DNA of 64,000 nt from Mycobacterium sp. IS-1590 (GCF_001500025.1 NZ_LQIW01000001.1:124001-188000), one strand, 5' to 3'. Shown: positions 17,774-34,225, counted from the stretch's first letter. The notes: generated from the letters alone by a model not told the origin. Translations and numbers: made by a program.

Positions 17774-18693
17774 TGGCCGATCTCGTCCTCGCACTCGACA
17801 TCGGCGGCACGAAGATCGCTGTCGGTCTCGTCGACGACACCGGCACGCTGGTGCACAGGGGCAGACTGCCGACACCGGACGGTGATGCGGAAACGATCTG
17901 GGCCGTGGCGGATCGGCTGGTCACCGAGGCGTTGGCCGTCGCGGGCGGAGGGATCCGCGGCGCCGGGATCGCCTCGGCCGGACCGATCGACTTGTCGGCG
18001 GGCACCGTCAGCCCGATCAATATCGCTTCGTGGCAACGGTTTCCGGTCGTCGACCGGGTCGCAGCGATCGTCGGCGCCCCGGTGCGCCTCGCCGGTGACG
18101 GCTTGTGCATGGCGATGGGGGAGCACTGGCGCGGTGCGGGCCGAGGCGCGGCCTTTCTGCTCGGGATGGTCGTCTCGACCGGGGTCGGCGGCGGCCTGGT
18201 GCTCGACGGCGCCCCCTACGACGGCCGCACCGGCAACGCAGGCCACGTCGGTCACGTCGTCGTCGATCCGGACGGCGCGCTTTGCACGTGTGGCGGGCGC
18301 GGCTGTGTCGAAACCATCGCCGGTGGCCCGCGCATGGCGCAGTGGGCACGCGAACACGGGTGGGTGGCACCGGCCAATGCCGACGCCAAGGAGCTCGCCG
18401 ACGCCGCCAACGCCGGAGACATGGTGGCGCTGAGCGCATTTCGTCGCGGTGCGGTGGCGGTGGGCGCGATGATCGCGTCGGTCGGCGCGGTCTGCGACCT
18501 GGACCGGGTGGTGATCGGCGGTGGCGTGGCCAAGTCCGGGGCGCTGCTGTTCGACCCGGTCCGGGAGGCGCTCGCGTCCCACGCCGGGCTGGACTTCATT
18601 CGGGGCGTCGAGGTGGTCCCCGCCGAACTCGGCGGCGACGCCGGCCTGGTCGGGGCAGCTGCGTTGCTGCGACAGCAGACGGCAGGCGGCTGA
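17773..18693 (+). CDS. ROK-family sugar kinase
   Basis: A 306-residue sugar kinase of the ROK family, counterpart of Rv0650. The ATP phosphate-binding DIGGTKIAVGLVDD is at residues 9-22. VVSTGVGGGLVLDG and the substrate/zinc region GHVGHVVVD precede CTCGGRGCVE near residue 172, the family zinc-binding motif. No helix-turn-helix is attached, so it is an enzyme and not a ROK repressor. Its ATG overlaps the upstream stop by one base. In this operon it most plausibly phosphorylates a hexose released by the mannosidase, which is an inference. Confidence 0.88.
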   Translation: MADLVLALDIGGTKIAVGLVDDTGTLVHRGRLPTPDGDAETIWAVADRLVTEALAVAGGGIRGAGIASAGPIDLSAGTVSPINIASWQRFPVVDRVAAIVGAPVRLAGDGLCMAMGEHWRGAGRGAAFLLGMVVSTGVGGGLVLDGAPYDGRTGNAGHVGHVVVDPDGALCTCGGRGCVETIAGGPRMAQWAREHGWVAPANADAKELADAANAGDMVALSAFRRGAVAVGAMIASVGAVCDLDRVVIGGGVAKSGALLFDPVREALASHAGLDFIRGVEVVPAELGGDAGLVGAAALLRQQTAGG

Positions 18694-18939
18694 CCTCAGC
18701 CGGTTGGGTGTCCTCCTGGGTCTGCCGAGTGTGTTTGCGGGCCATGTGGTTTCGACCCCAATCGCACAGGCTCTGCAACACCGGGGCGAGCGTCATGCCG
18801 TATTCCGAGGCCGAGTAGTGCACGCACGGAGGCACGGTCTGGGCATCGTGGTGGTCGATGATGCCGTCGGCGACCAACTCGTGCAGATTGCGGATCAGCA
18901 TGCGCTCGTGATGTCGGGGATGCTGCGCCGCCGGATGTG
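18694..18939 (-). pseudogene. Decayed HxlR-family regulator
   Basis: The minus strand encodes the C-terminal half of an HxlR regulator: ERMLIRNLHELVADGII, then VHYSASEYGMTLAPVLQSL and CDWGRNHM. Just upstream in another frame the missing piece continues as RRRSIPDIT, so there is a frameshift near 18905-18915, and a TGA at 18940-18942 closes that frame. The N-terminal helix-turn-helix is absent. HxlR genes often sit divergently beside DUF1772 genes, as here, so this is most likely the dead regulator of the next gene. Confidence 0.75.
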
Positions 18940-18982
18940 TCAGTGCCTTGTTTTGTGTCAGCCTGATGGGCACGGTCGGGGT

Positions 18983-19420
18983 ATGGACGCAATTGTTCAC
19001 GTGCTGGCCCTGCTGATCGTCGGACCGTTGGTCGGGGTCGAACTCGCGGTCGCGGTGTTCCTCAACCCGGCGCTGGGCCGGCTGCCCGACGAAGCATTCG
19101 CACAGGCCCGTAGCGACAGCGGGCGGGTCCTGGGAAAGGTGATGCCGTTCTGGTACGTCGCGGCGCTGGTGGTTCTGATCGTGGCGGCCGTGCTGTTGCG
19201 GGCGGATTGGCTGTTCATCACCGCGGCCCTGACCATGGCGCTGGTGGTGGTGGCGACCGTGACGTTGATGGTGCCGATCAACAACCGCATCGGGCGCTGG
19301 TCCGAGGGCGCCGATGTCGACCGCGGGCTGGCGCGGCAATGGGACCGGCTGCACTGGCGTCGGGTGGCCTTACTTGTCGTGGTGTTCGGGCTGGTGGTCG
19401 TCGCGGTGGCGGAGGTTTAG
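18983..19420 (+). CDS. DUF1772-like small membrane protein
   Basis: A 145-residue protein with four predicted membrane helices: residues 4-28, 52-72, 75-98 and 125-144. Between helices 3 and 4 is NNRIGRW, part of a conserved N-x-x-x-x-W pattern in DUF1772 (anthrone-oxygenase-like) proteins. Function is not established for bacterial members. ATG 18983 lies just past the end of the broken HxlR remnant on the other strand, so its normal regulator may have been lost. Confidence 0.75.
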   Translation: MDAIVHVLALLIVGPLVGVELAVAVFLNPALGRLPDEAFAQARSDSGRVLGKVMPFWYVAALVVLIVAAVLLRADWLFITAALTMALVVVATVTLMVPINNRIGRWSEGADVDRGLARQWDRLHWRRVALLVVVFGLVVVAVAEV

Positions 19421-19430
19421 GCGGTTTGTG

Positions 19431-19506
19431 CACGCTCGCGACCGGGTGAGAGTGCGGGAGCTGTCGGAAAATCGCGGCGTGTCGTGCGCAGACGCGCACG
19501 GTCGCG
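19431..19506. repeat. Intergenic palindromic repeat, copy 1
   Basis: Outer arms CGCGACCG (19437-19444) and CGGTCGCG (19499-19506) are perfect complements. The interior segment 19462-19482 matches 19 of 21 bases with the segment at 42758-42778, including CGCGGCGTGT. It lies between the DUF1772 gene and the rplJ promoter. This appears to be a dispersed mycobacterial intergenic element and not a gene. Confidence 0.65.
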
Positions 19507-19530
19507 CTGAAAGAGGGGGAGGTGCGCGTT

Positions 19531-19560
19531 TTGGCTGATGAGCGGGTGGTCGGCTATTCT
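19531..19560 (+). promoter_or_regulatory. Probable rplJ-rplL promoter
   Basis: TTGGCT (19531-19536) and TATTCT (19555-19560) are 18 bases apart, a good match to mycobacterial SigA promoters. Transcription would start near 19567 and leave a leader of about 180 bases before rplJ. The 19421-19748 gap holds this promoter, the repeat before it and the leader hairpin after it. Confidence 0.6.
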
Positions 19561-19660
19561 CGACGACGTTCCACCGAAGACCGTCGGTCACCGAGCAATC
19601 GGTTGAAGGTCCCGGACCCCCGGGCGGCCCACGCAGGAGGACGAGGCCACAGCTTTTGCG

Positions 19661-19695
19661 CGCCCCGACCTGTCTGCGTCGGGGCGTTTGTCGTT
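19661..19695 (+). promoter_or_regulatory. Leader hairpin of rplJ (probable L10 autoregulation)
   Basis: A perfect nine-base stem, CGCCCCGAC (19661-19669) with GTCGGGGCG (19678-19686), followed by TTTGTCGTTT. It lies 55 bases before the rplJ ribosome site. Position fits the L10(L12)4 leader that represses rplJL translation, but the weak T-run could also make it an attenuator. Confidence 0.6.
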
Positions 19696-19748
19696 TCCGG
19701 CCCGCAACCCTCACTCGGCCCACGGTTCCCATCCACGAGGAGGCATGC

Positions 19749-20276
19749 ATGGCCAAGGCTGACAAGGCCACCGCGGTTGCCGACATCGCCGAGCAGTTCA
19801 AGGAGGCTTCGGCGACGCTGGTCACCGAGTACCGCGGGCTGACGGTGGCCAACCTCAAGGACCTGCGCCGTTCGCTCGGTGATTCCGCCACTTACACAGT
19901 CGCCAAGAACACGCTGGTCAAGCGTGCCGCGGCGGAGGCGGGCATCGAGGGGCTCGACGAGTTGTTCGTCGGCCCCACCGCGATCGCGTTCGTCAAGGGC
20001 GAGGCCGTCGACGCCGCCAAGGCGATCAAGAAGTTCGCCAAGGACAACAAGGCCCTCGTCATCAAGGGCGGCTACATGGACGGCCGCCCGCTGAGCGTGT
20101 CCGAGGTCGAGCGCATCGCCGACCTGGAGTCGCGCGAGGTGCTGCTGGCCAAGATGGCCGGCGCGATGAAGGCGAATCTGGCCAAGGCCGCCGGCCTGTT
20201 CAACGCTCCGGCGTCGCAGGTCGCACGGCTGGCCGCCGCTCTGCAAGAGAAGAAGGCCGGCGAAGAAGCCGCATAA
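19749..20276 (+). CDS. rplJ: 50S ribosomal protein L10
   Basis: A 175-residue L10 that anchors L7/L12 dimers on the 23S rRNA stalk. The N-terminal RNA-binding part contains [20 protein letters not shown] and [10 protein letters not shown], and the C-terminal helix [13 protein letters not shown] is the L12-binding spine. ATG 19749 follows GAGGAGG. It is first in the rplJ-rplL unit, with rplL 42 bases downstream. Regulation by the leader hairpin upstream is likely. Confidence 0.96.
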   Translation: MAKADKATAVADIAEQFKEASATLVTEYRGLTVANLKDLRRSLGDSATYTVAKNTLVKRAAAEAGIEGLDELFVGPTAIAFVKGEAVDAAKAIKKFAKDNKALVIKGGYMDGRPLSVSEVERIADLESREVLLAKMAGAMKANLAKAAGLFNAPASQVARLAAALQEKKAGEEAA

Positions 20277-20318
20277 CCCACCCACCAGCCACGAAGTAAG
20301 AACCAGAAAGGACCACTC

Positions 20319-20711
20319 ATGGCCAAGCTGTCCACCGACGAGCTGCTCGACGCGTTCAAGGAACTGACGCTGCTGGAGCTCTCCGAGTTCGTCAAGAAGT
20401 TCGAGGAGACCTTCGAGGTCACCGCCGCTGCCCCGGTCGCCGTCGCGGCCGCCGGCCCCGCCGCCGGTGGTGCCCCCGCCGAGGCCGCCGAAGAGCAGTC
20501 TGAGTTCGACGTCATCCTCGAGGGTGCCGGCGACAAGAAGATCGGCGTCATCAAGGTCGTCCGCGAGATCGTCTCGGGCCTGGGTCTCAAGGAGGCCAAG
20601 GACCTCGTCGACGGCGCTCCCAAGCCGCTGCTCGAGAAGGTCGACAAGGCTGCCGCCGACGATGCCAAGGCCAAGCTCGAGGCCGCGGGCGCGACGGTCA
20701 CCGTCAAGTAG
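20319..20711 (+). CDS. rplL: 50S ribosomal protein L7/L12
   Basis: A 130-residue stalk protein. The N-terminal dimerisation helix [20 protein letters not shown] is followed by an Ala/Pro-rich hinge near residues 40-60. The C-terminal factor-binding domain is [20 protein letters not shown] and [23 protein letters not shown] is preceded by AGAAAGGA. It interacts with EF-Tu and EF-G, both encoded later in this window, and is followed by a strong terminator. Confidence 0.97.
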   Translation: MAKLSTDELLDAFKELTLLELSEFVKKFEETFEVTAAAPVAVAAAGPAAGGAPAEAAEEQSEFDVILEGAGDKKIGVIKVVREIVSGLGLKEAKDLVDGAPKPLLEKVDKAAADDAKAKLEAAGATVTVK

Positions 20712-20740
20712 CGCCGCGCCGGCACGCCGGCAATACCACA

Positions 20741-20786
20741 ACTGTGGGGTCGATCCAGCAAAGCGGGTCGGCCCCACAGTCGTTTT
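20741..20786 (+). terminator. Intrinsic terminator after rplL
   Basis: ACTGTGGGG (20741-20749) pairs with CCCCACAGT (20772-20780), with further partial pairing inside, and is followed by CGTTTTT. A classic stem plus T-run ending the rplJL transcript. Confidence 0.85.
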
Positions 20787-20904
20787 TCCGATGGGTCACA
20801 ATCGACGTCAGACTCGTGTTGTGGCCGGGAGCGGTAGGCTACAGTGACTCAAGCCACAAGCGGTGAAGCCTGTGGCGTGACGATGATTGGCGGAAGGATC
20901 TCGC

Positions 20905-21984
20905 GTGGGCATTGGTATCCAGATTGAGGGACTGACCAAGTCCTTCGGCCCCCAGCGAATCTGGGAGGACGTCACTTTCGACTTGCCGCCGGGTGAGGTG
21001 AGCGTTCTGCTCGGCCCCTCCGGTACGGGTAAGTCCGTGTTCTTGAAGTCCCTCATCGGGCTGCTGCGCCCAGAGCGCGGCAAGATCATCGTCGACGGCA
21101 CCGACGTGATCCAGTGCACCGCCAAGGAGCTCTACGAGATCCGCACGCTGTTCGGCGTGATGTTCCAGGACGGTGCGCTGTTCGGCTCGATGAGCCTCTA
21201 CGACAACACCGCTTTCCCCTTGCGTGAGCACACCAAGAAGAAGGAAAGCGAGATCCGCCAGATCGTCATGGAGAAGCTCGAGCTGGTCGGTCTGGCCGGT
21301 GACGAGAACAAGTTCCCCGGCGAGATCTCCGGCGGTATGCGCAAGCGCGCCGGTCTGGCCCGCTCCCTGGTGCTCGACCCGCAGATCATTCTCTGCGACG
21401 AACCGGACTCGGGTCTGGACCCGGTCCGTACCGCCTACCTCTCGCAGTTGTTGATCGACATCAACGCTCAGATCGACTGCACCATCCTGATCGTGACCCA
21501 CAACATCAACATCGCCCGCACCGTGCCCGACAACATGGGCATGTTGTTCCGCAAGCACCTGGTGATGTTCGGTCCGCGCGAGGTGCTGCTGACCAGTGAC
21601 GAGCCGGTGGTGCGACAGTTCCTCAACGGCCGGCGTATCGGCCCGATCGGTATGTCCGAGGAGAAGGACGAGTCGACCATGGCCGAAGAGCAGGCCATGA
21701 TCGACGCCGGTCACCATGACGGCGGTGTCGAGGAGATCGAGGGGGTGCCGCCGCAGATCCAGGCGACGCCCGGCATGCCGGAGCGCCAGGCCGTCTACCG
21801 CCGGCAGGCCCGGGTGCGCGAGATCATGCACACCCTGCCGCCCAAGGCGCAGGAGGCCATCCGTGCCGACCTCGAGGGCAGTAACCAGAACGCCTCGAGC
21901 CAGTTCGGTGACGCCCCGACTCAACGGCATCGCACGGTCGACGAAGAAGCGCCGACGGGCGCCATCCCGCGCGCGCAGCAGTAG
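20905..21984 (+). CDS. mceG: MceG ATPase of the Mce lipid-import systems
   Basis: A 359-residue ABC-type ATPase that energises the Mce importers of cholesterol and fatty acids (Mkl, Rv0655). Walker A GPSGTGKS, Q-loop MFQDGALFGSM, signature ISGGMRKRAGLAR, Walker B IILCDEPDSGLDP and the switch His in VTHN are all intact. The C-terminal 100 residues (GPIGMSEEKDEST onwards) are the mycobacterial extension. GTG 20905 follows AAGGA at six bases; an upstream ATG has none. No mce permease or substrate-binding genes are nearby, which is normal for this shared ATPase. Confidence 0.94.
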   Translation: MGIGIQIEGLTKSFGPQRIWEDVTFDLPPGEVSVLLGPSGTGKSVFLKSLIGLLRPERGKIIVDGTDVIQCTAKELYEIRTLFGVMFQDGALFGSMSLYDNTAFPLREHTKKKESEIRQIVMEKLELVGLAGDENKFPGEISGGMRKRAGLARSLVLDPQIILCDEPDSGLDPVRTAYLSQLLIDINAQIDCTILIVTHNINIARTVPDNMGMLFRKHLVMFGPREVLLTSDEPVVRQFLNGRRIGPIGMSEEKDESTMAEEQAMIDAGHHDGGVEEIEGVPPQIQATPGMPERQAVYRRQARVREIMHTLPPKAQEAIRADLEGSNQNASSQFGDAPTQRHRTVDEEAPTGAIPRAQQ

Positions 21985-22024
21985 GCCGCCCGATGTGAAC
22001 GTCGATGAGCGCTCGCGCTGAGAG

Positions 22025-24325
22025 ATGACGCGCGAACACCATCCGACGTTCTGCCGGATCTGTGAGCCGCTGTGCGGCATGATCGCGACGGTCGAAGACG
22101 GCCGGCTGATCGAGCTGCGCCCCGACAAGGACCATCCGCTCTCGTCGGGATTCGCCTGCCAGAAGGGCATCGCGTTCACCGAGGTGGTCAACGACCCCGA
22201 CCGCGTCACCACGCCACTGCGACGACGCGCTCGCGCTGACGGTCTTCGCGCAAGCGGTCCCCCGCAAGCGGGAGGGGCCCCCACATCCGAAGGCGACTTC
22301 GAACCCGTGGGCTGGGACGAGGCGATGGCCGACATCGCCGCCCGGCTCACCGCCATCCACCGCGGCCACGGCGCCGGGGCGATCGGCTGGTACTTCGGCA
22401 ACCCCGGCGCGTTCAACTACTCCTACACGCTGAGCTTGAGCATGTTGATGGGCGGATTCGGGCTTGGTCTCCTCGGCGGTCCAGGACGGGGCCTGCACGT
22501 GTTCACCGCAGGTTCGCAGGACGTCAACAACCGCTTCGTCGCCAGCCAGCTGCTCTACGGATCGCCGCTCGCGCTGCCGGTACCCGACGTGCTGCGCACC
22601 GACTTCCTCGTGATCATCGGCGCCAACCCCGTCATCTCGCACGGCAGCGTGCTCACCGCGCCCCGGATCCGGGACCGCCTGCACGACATCGTCAAACGCG
22701 GCGGCCGCGTGCTGGTCATCGACCCCCGCAGGACCGAGACCGCCGCGCAGTTCGAATGGCTGGGCATCGTCCCCGACGGCGACGCCCATCTGCTGCTGTC
22801 CCTGCTGCACGTGATGTTCGGTGAGAACCTGGCCGACCGCCGACGGCTGGCAGAGCAGGCCGACGCCGCGGACTGGCTCGAACGGTTGGCCACCCCGTTC
22901 AGCCCCGAGGCCACCGAAGCGCACACCGGAATCGACCCCGACACCGTCCGCGCGCTGGCCCGCGACCTGGCCCGCACCGAACGGGCCGCGGTGTACGGCC
23001 GTGTCGGCACCAGCGTCGGCGAGAACGGAACGCTGACCACGTACCTGCTGGACGCAGTCAACCTGGTGGCAGGCAATCTCGACGTGCCGGGCGGCAGCAT
23101 GTTCGGCCGGCTGGGCATGCCGGGGGAGCGCTGGCTCAACAAGGCCGGCGGTGCGCTGCTGCGCGCCCTCTACACGCGCAAACGGTCGCGCATCGGCGGA
23201 TTCCCCTCCGTTCTCGGGTCCGAACCCGCGGCCGTGATGGCCAAGGAGATCACCACGCCGGGACGTGGGCAGGTCAAGGCGCTGTTCGTCGGAGCGGGCA
23301 ACCCGGTGCTTTCGGTGCCCAACGGTGACGAACTCGAAACCGCGCTGGACTCCCTGGAGCTGATGGTCGGCATCGACCTCTACCTCAACGAGACGCTGGC
23401 GCACTGCGACTACGTGCTGCCCGCGACATCGATGTACGAACGCGACGACTTCCCGCTGCCGTTCCAGACGCTGCAACCCACGCCGTTCCGGCAAGCCACC
23501 GAGGCCGTCGTCGCCCCTGTGGGGCAGGCCCGCGCCGAGTGGGAGATCATCGACGACCTCACGGCCAGGATGTGGCGATCGACACCCGGCCTGGCGATGC
23601 TAGCCGGCGCACGAAAGATATTGTCGGCATTCGGTTTTCGGCTCAGCCCCCGAACTCTGGCCGATGCCGTCATCCGGTTGGCCGCGGGCGGTGACCGGTT
23701 CGGCCTGCGGCGGGGCTTGAGCTTCTCGAAACTCACCGCGAACCATCCGCACGGCGCCGTGCTGGCGGACCATCTGCGGGCCGGCGTGCTGGGCGACATC
23801 GTCGTCTACCGCGGTCGCCGGGTGCGTCTGGCCCACGACGAGATCGCCGCAGAGGTCGACAAGCTGTCGCGCCGCAGCGTCGCCGACGGTTATCCCATGC
23901 GGCTGATCGGCATGCGCGAAGCGCGGTCGGAGAACTCGTGGATGCACAACTCGCCGCTCCTCATGCGCGGTGAGCGCTCGCACCGCGCGCTCATGCACGT
24001 CGACGACGCGGCCGCCGCCGACATCGTCGACGGCGACACCGTGCGGATCACCTCGCGACACGGCCAGATCGAGGTTCCCGTCATCACGACCAAGGACATC
24101 GTCTCCGGAGTGATCGCCGTCCCGCACGGTTGGGGACATAGGGGCACGGCCGGATGGCGCGTCGCCAACGACGCCGGTGGCGCGAACGTCAACCGCTTGA
24201 TGTCCAGCGATCCGGCCGACATCGAAAGCCTGGCCGGGATGGCCCGATTGACCGGTGTCCCGGTGCGCGTCGAACGGGTCACGTCGGCGGGCCTGTCGAC
24301 CGAGCACGCGCAAACTTTCGCATAA
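22025..24325 (+). CDS. Molybdopterin-dependent oxidoreductase with [4Fe-4S] cluster
   Basis: A 766-residue enzyme of the DMSO-reductase / formate-dehydrogenase-alpha superfamily. Cys10, Cys13, Cys17 and Cys45 (CRICEPLCG, GFACQKG) should bind one cluster. IIGANPVISHG, VIDPRRTETA, GRVGTSVGENG and GNPVLSVPN are cofactor-contact regions, and the C-terminal MHVDDAAAADIVDGDTVRI domain closes the bis-MGD site. No Tat signal is present, so it is cytosolic. Residues about 66-90 are an unusual Arg/Gly/Pro-rich insertion encoded by repeat-like DNA. It sits alone, without an electron-transfer subunit, 40 bases behind mceG. Electron donor and substrate are not predictable. Confidence 0.86.
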   Translation: MTREHHPTFCRICEPLCGMIATVEDGRLIELRPDKDHPLSSGFACQKGIAFTEVVNDPDRVTTPLRRRARADGLRASGPPQAGGAPTSEGDFEPVGWDEAMADIAARLTAIHRGHGAGAIGWYFGNPGAFNYSYTLSLSMLMGGFGLGLLGGPGRGLHVFTAGSQDVNNRFVASQLLYGSPLALPVPDVLRTDFLVIIGANPVISHGSVLTAPRIRDRLHDIVKRGGRVLVIDPRRTETAAQFEWLGIVPDGDAHLLLSLLHVMFGENLADRRRLAEQADAADWLERLATPFSPEATEAHTGIDPDTVRALARDLARTERAAVYGRVGTSVGENGTLTTYLLDAVNLVAGNLDVPGGSMFGRLGMPGERWLNKAGGALLRALYTRKRSRIGGFPSVLGSEPAAVMAKEITTPGRGQVKALFVGAGNPVLSVPNGDELETALDSLELMVGIDLYLNETLAHCDYVLPATSMYERDDFPLPFQTLQPTPFRQATEAVVAPVGQARAEWEIIDDLTARMWRSTPGLAMLAGARKILSAFGFRLSPRTLADAVIRLAAGGDRFGLRRGLSFSKLTANHPHGAVLADHLRAGVLGDIVVYRGRRVRLAHDEIAAEVDKLSRRSVADGYPMRLIGMREARSENSWMHNSPLLMRGERSHRALMHVDDAAAADIVDGDTVRITSRHGQIEVPVITTKDIVSGVIAVPHGWGHRGTAGWRVANDAGGANVNRLMSSDPADIESLAGMARLTGVPVRVERVTSAGLSTEHAQTFA
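22222..22292. repeat. Repeat-like insertion inside the molybdopterin enzyme gene
   Basis: This GC-rich stretch includes TTCGCGCAAGCGG and the hairpin CCCGC-AA-GCGGG followed by AGGGGCCCCC. It resembles small intergenic repeats of environmental mycobacteria that I recall, and encodes a low-complexity run between TTPLRR and FEPVGW where homologues are usually continuous. The reading frame is kept. Confidence 0.55.
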
Positions 24326-24383
24326 GGCCGGTTCGGGGCCCGCAAACCCGTTATCTTTCTCCCGTCGTCGAGCGGGAGAGGTC

Positions 24384-26366
24384 ATGGTCGACCGGTTTCT
24401 GATGTGGGTGAGGGCGGGTGTCGTCACCGCGGGACTGTCGGCGGCGGTGCTCGCCGGTGCGGGTGCGGCGATCGCCGACGACGGTTCGTCCTCGGACAGC
24501 GGGGGGTCCACGACTTCGGAGTCATCGAATTCAGCTGACAGCGTGAAGGATTCGGCGGGCGGCGAGTCGTCGGCTGCGACCGGTGGCCGGGCCTCGGCCG
24601 CGAGCACCACCGCCGGCGCGCCGCGCACCCGTGTCGGCGCGAAGACTCCCGACGACACCAAGGACGCGAAGGGTTCGGAGACCACCGGCAAAGCAGGCCG
24701 CGGCGAGGAGCGCAAGCGGCCCGCGTCGAAACCCGTGGACGCCGACGCCGCAACAGATCAGGCAAAGGACGAGACCGCCGAAACCCGGACCACCGACACC
24801 GCCGCGGTCACCCCCACCGCTGTCGAGCAGCCGGCGGTCACCGACGGCGCCACCGAGCAGCCGGTGGTCGACGACCCCACCATCGAAGAGTCCGCGACCG
24901 ACGCCGAGGTGATCGAGGAGATCGCCGCGAAGTCCGGCTCGGACCGTGACCACACGGGCCAGCAGGCGACGGCCGCGGTTTCTGCGAATGCCGTGGTCTC
25001 TGCGAACGCCGAGGTCGCCGTGGTCGCCGCCACCACCGCCCGAACCACAGCGGACACGGCCGGCAAGAAGGCCGCCGCCATCGAGAACGACATCGTCGAC
25101 CCGGCCGCGACCGAAGAACGCACAGCGGTCGTCCTCGAGCAGCCGGTCACCGGCGTCGTCGAGGACACCGAGGAATTCGGCACCCAGGCGGTGGCCTTCG
25201 CGTCGGCGCCACCGGCGGTGACCACCGCGACCGCGCCCCAGATCCCCCTCATCCTGCGCGTGATCGGCACGATCGTGTTCGACCTCTACGCCGTCGCGAC
25301 CCGGCTCCTGGGCGGCCCGCCGATCCTGCCGCCCAACAGCACGGTCACGGTGCGCTCCTCGACGCTGCGGATCGACTGCGCATGCGCCGAAGGCGAAGGC
25401 AAGGAGGTGCCCGCCGACTGGTACATCCCCGAGACGGCGACGGGCGAGGCGCCCGAGCGGCTGATCTATCTGCAGCACGGGTTCCTCGCCAGCGGCCCCT
25501 GGTACAGCCACACCGCCGCCGCCTTGGCCGAGCAGACCCAGAGCATCGTGGTCGCGCCGTCGATCGGCTCCAACTTCTTTGCCGTCGACGGGTGCTGGCT
25601 CGGCGGGGCGCCGATGCACGAGGCGATGGCCGGACTGTTCGACGACGGAAACACCGCGCTGCGCGACAGCGCTGAGGCCGCCGGGTACACCGGGGAAATC
25701 CCGGATCGCGTCGTGTTGATGGGCCACTCGCTCGGCGGCGGCGCGGTATCGGGAATGGCGGGCTACATGGCCGACGACGAGCGCATCGACAGGCTCGCCG
25801 GGGTCGTGCTGCTCGACGGCGTGGCCCTGGGCGACCCGGCGCGGATGACGGAATCGCTGCGAAAGGTTCCCCTCGACATCCCGATCTACCAGCTCGCCGC
25901 GCCGGTCTACATGTGGAACAACTTCGGCGCCGGCCTCGACGCCCTGGCCGCGGCGCGCCCGACCGGATTCATCGGCGTGACATTGGTCAACGGCTCGCAC
26001 GTCGACGCCATGCGCGGCGGCAATCCCCTCATCCAGTTCGCCCAGGAGCTGGTCGCCGGATTCTCCCGGCCCGAGAATGCCGCGGCCGCGCAGATGCTGA
26101 TGGTCGGGTGGGTCAACGACATGTTCGATCCCACGAGCCACCAGGGCCTCTACCTCGAGCGCGGCGAGCAGTTCAGCTTCGCCACCCCGGCCGGGCAGGC
26201 CCCCGTCGTCGCACTGCCCAACACGCTGACCAAGCCGTACCTGCTGAACTTCCTGAAGCCGTTCATGCCCCTTGCCGACGGCTTGTTCTCCATGGGCCCG
26301 GTGTGTGTGCGCGAATCGGTGGGCTCGGCGGGGTCCGGACACTGCAGCAACACGATCGCCGCTTGA
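24384..26366 (+). CDS. Secreted alpha/beta hydrolase with long disordered N-region
   Basis: 660 residues. The signal peptide is MVDRFLMWVRAGVVTAGLSA to AIADD (residues 1-34). Residues 35-290 are low-complexity, rich in Ala, Thr, Asp, Glu and Val, and probably span the cell wall. The catalytic domain starts near residue 320: LIYLQHGFLASGPWYS gives the oxyanion region, VLMGHSLGGGAV the nucleophile Ser, VNGSHVDAM a candidate base. ATG 24384 follows GGGAGAGG; an ORF extension upstream lacks a ribosome site. Similar exported hydrolases are common in mycobacteria. Ester or lipid substrate unknown. Confidence 0.82.
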   Translation: MVDRFLMWVRAGVVTAGLSAAVLAGAGAAIADDGSSSDSGGSTTSESSNSADSVKDSAGGESSAATGGRASAASTTAGAPRTRVGAKTPDDTKDAKGSETTGKAGRGEERKRPASKPVDADAATDQAKDETAETRTTDTAAVTPTAVEQPAVTDGATEQPVVDDPTIEESATDAEVIEEIAAKSGSDRDHTGQQATAAVSANAVVSANAEVAVVAATTARTTADTAGKKAAAIENDIVDPAATEERTAVVLEQPVTGVVEDTEEFGTQAVAFASAPPAVTTATAPQIPLILRVIGTIVFDLYAVATRLLGGPPILPPNSTVTVRSSTLRIDCACAEGEGKEVPADWYIPETATGEAPERLIYLQHGFLASGPWYSHTAAALAEQTQSIVVAPSIGSNFFAVDGCWLGGAPMHEAMAGLFDDGNTALRDSAEAAGYTGEIPDRVVLMGHSLGGGAVSGMAGYMADDERIDRLAGVVLLDGVALGDPARMTESLRKVPLDIPIYQLAAPVYMWNNFGAGLDALAAARPTGFIGVTLVNGSHVDAMRGGNPLIQFAQELVAGFSRPENAAAAQMLMVGWVNDMFDPTSHQGLYLERGEQFSFATPAGQAPVVALPNTLTKPYLLNFLKPFMPLADGLFSMGPVCVRESVGSAGSGHCSNTIAA

Positions 26367-26514
26367 GGCAAAACTCCACAACAACCCGTGTTATCTCTTG
26401 ACGGGAGGCCGCCGAGGGGCCAATCTGTTCTGCAGCAATGTATGGACGTATGAGAAAGATCGAGACGCCGGCCAGCGCCCCGATGCGTGCCATACATGCA
26501 GTTGGGTCGTGATG

Positions 26515-26543
26515 TTGAGGAATACGCCGTCCTGCGGTACTGT
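26515..26543 (+). promoter_or_regulatory. Probable rpoB-rpoC promoter
   Basis: TTGAGG (26515-26520) and TACTGT (26538-26543) are exactly 17 bases apart, about 210 bases before rpoB. The 386-base gap 26367-26752 also has CTTGACGGG near 26398 but no matching -10 was convincing. No other feature was seen in this gap. Confidence 0.55.
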
Positions 26544-26725
26544 TGGACGTTGCGCTGGCTGCATCCTGCCCACCTAAACCCGCACCTGACACCGATGTCC
26601 TAGCCTGAGCCCAGCTCGGTGATCTAGTCGCGTGCCGTGCGTTCGGGAGTCTGTGGTCGTGAGTGGCCAGCCGAACCGACGCAGATATCGCGACAAAACG
26701 GACCGGTGGTCTACCGGGACGATAG

Positions 26726-30238
<3,513 letters not shown>

Positions 30239-30256
30239 GCAGTTATTGGTTTCTAA

Positions 30257-34225
<3,969 letters not shown>

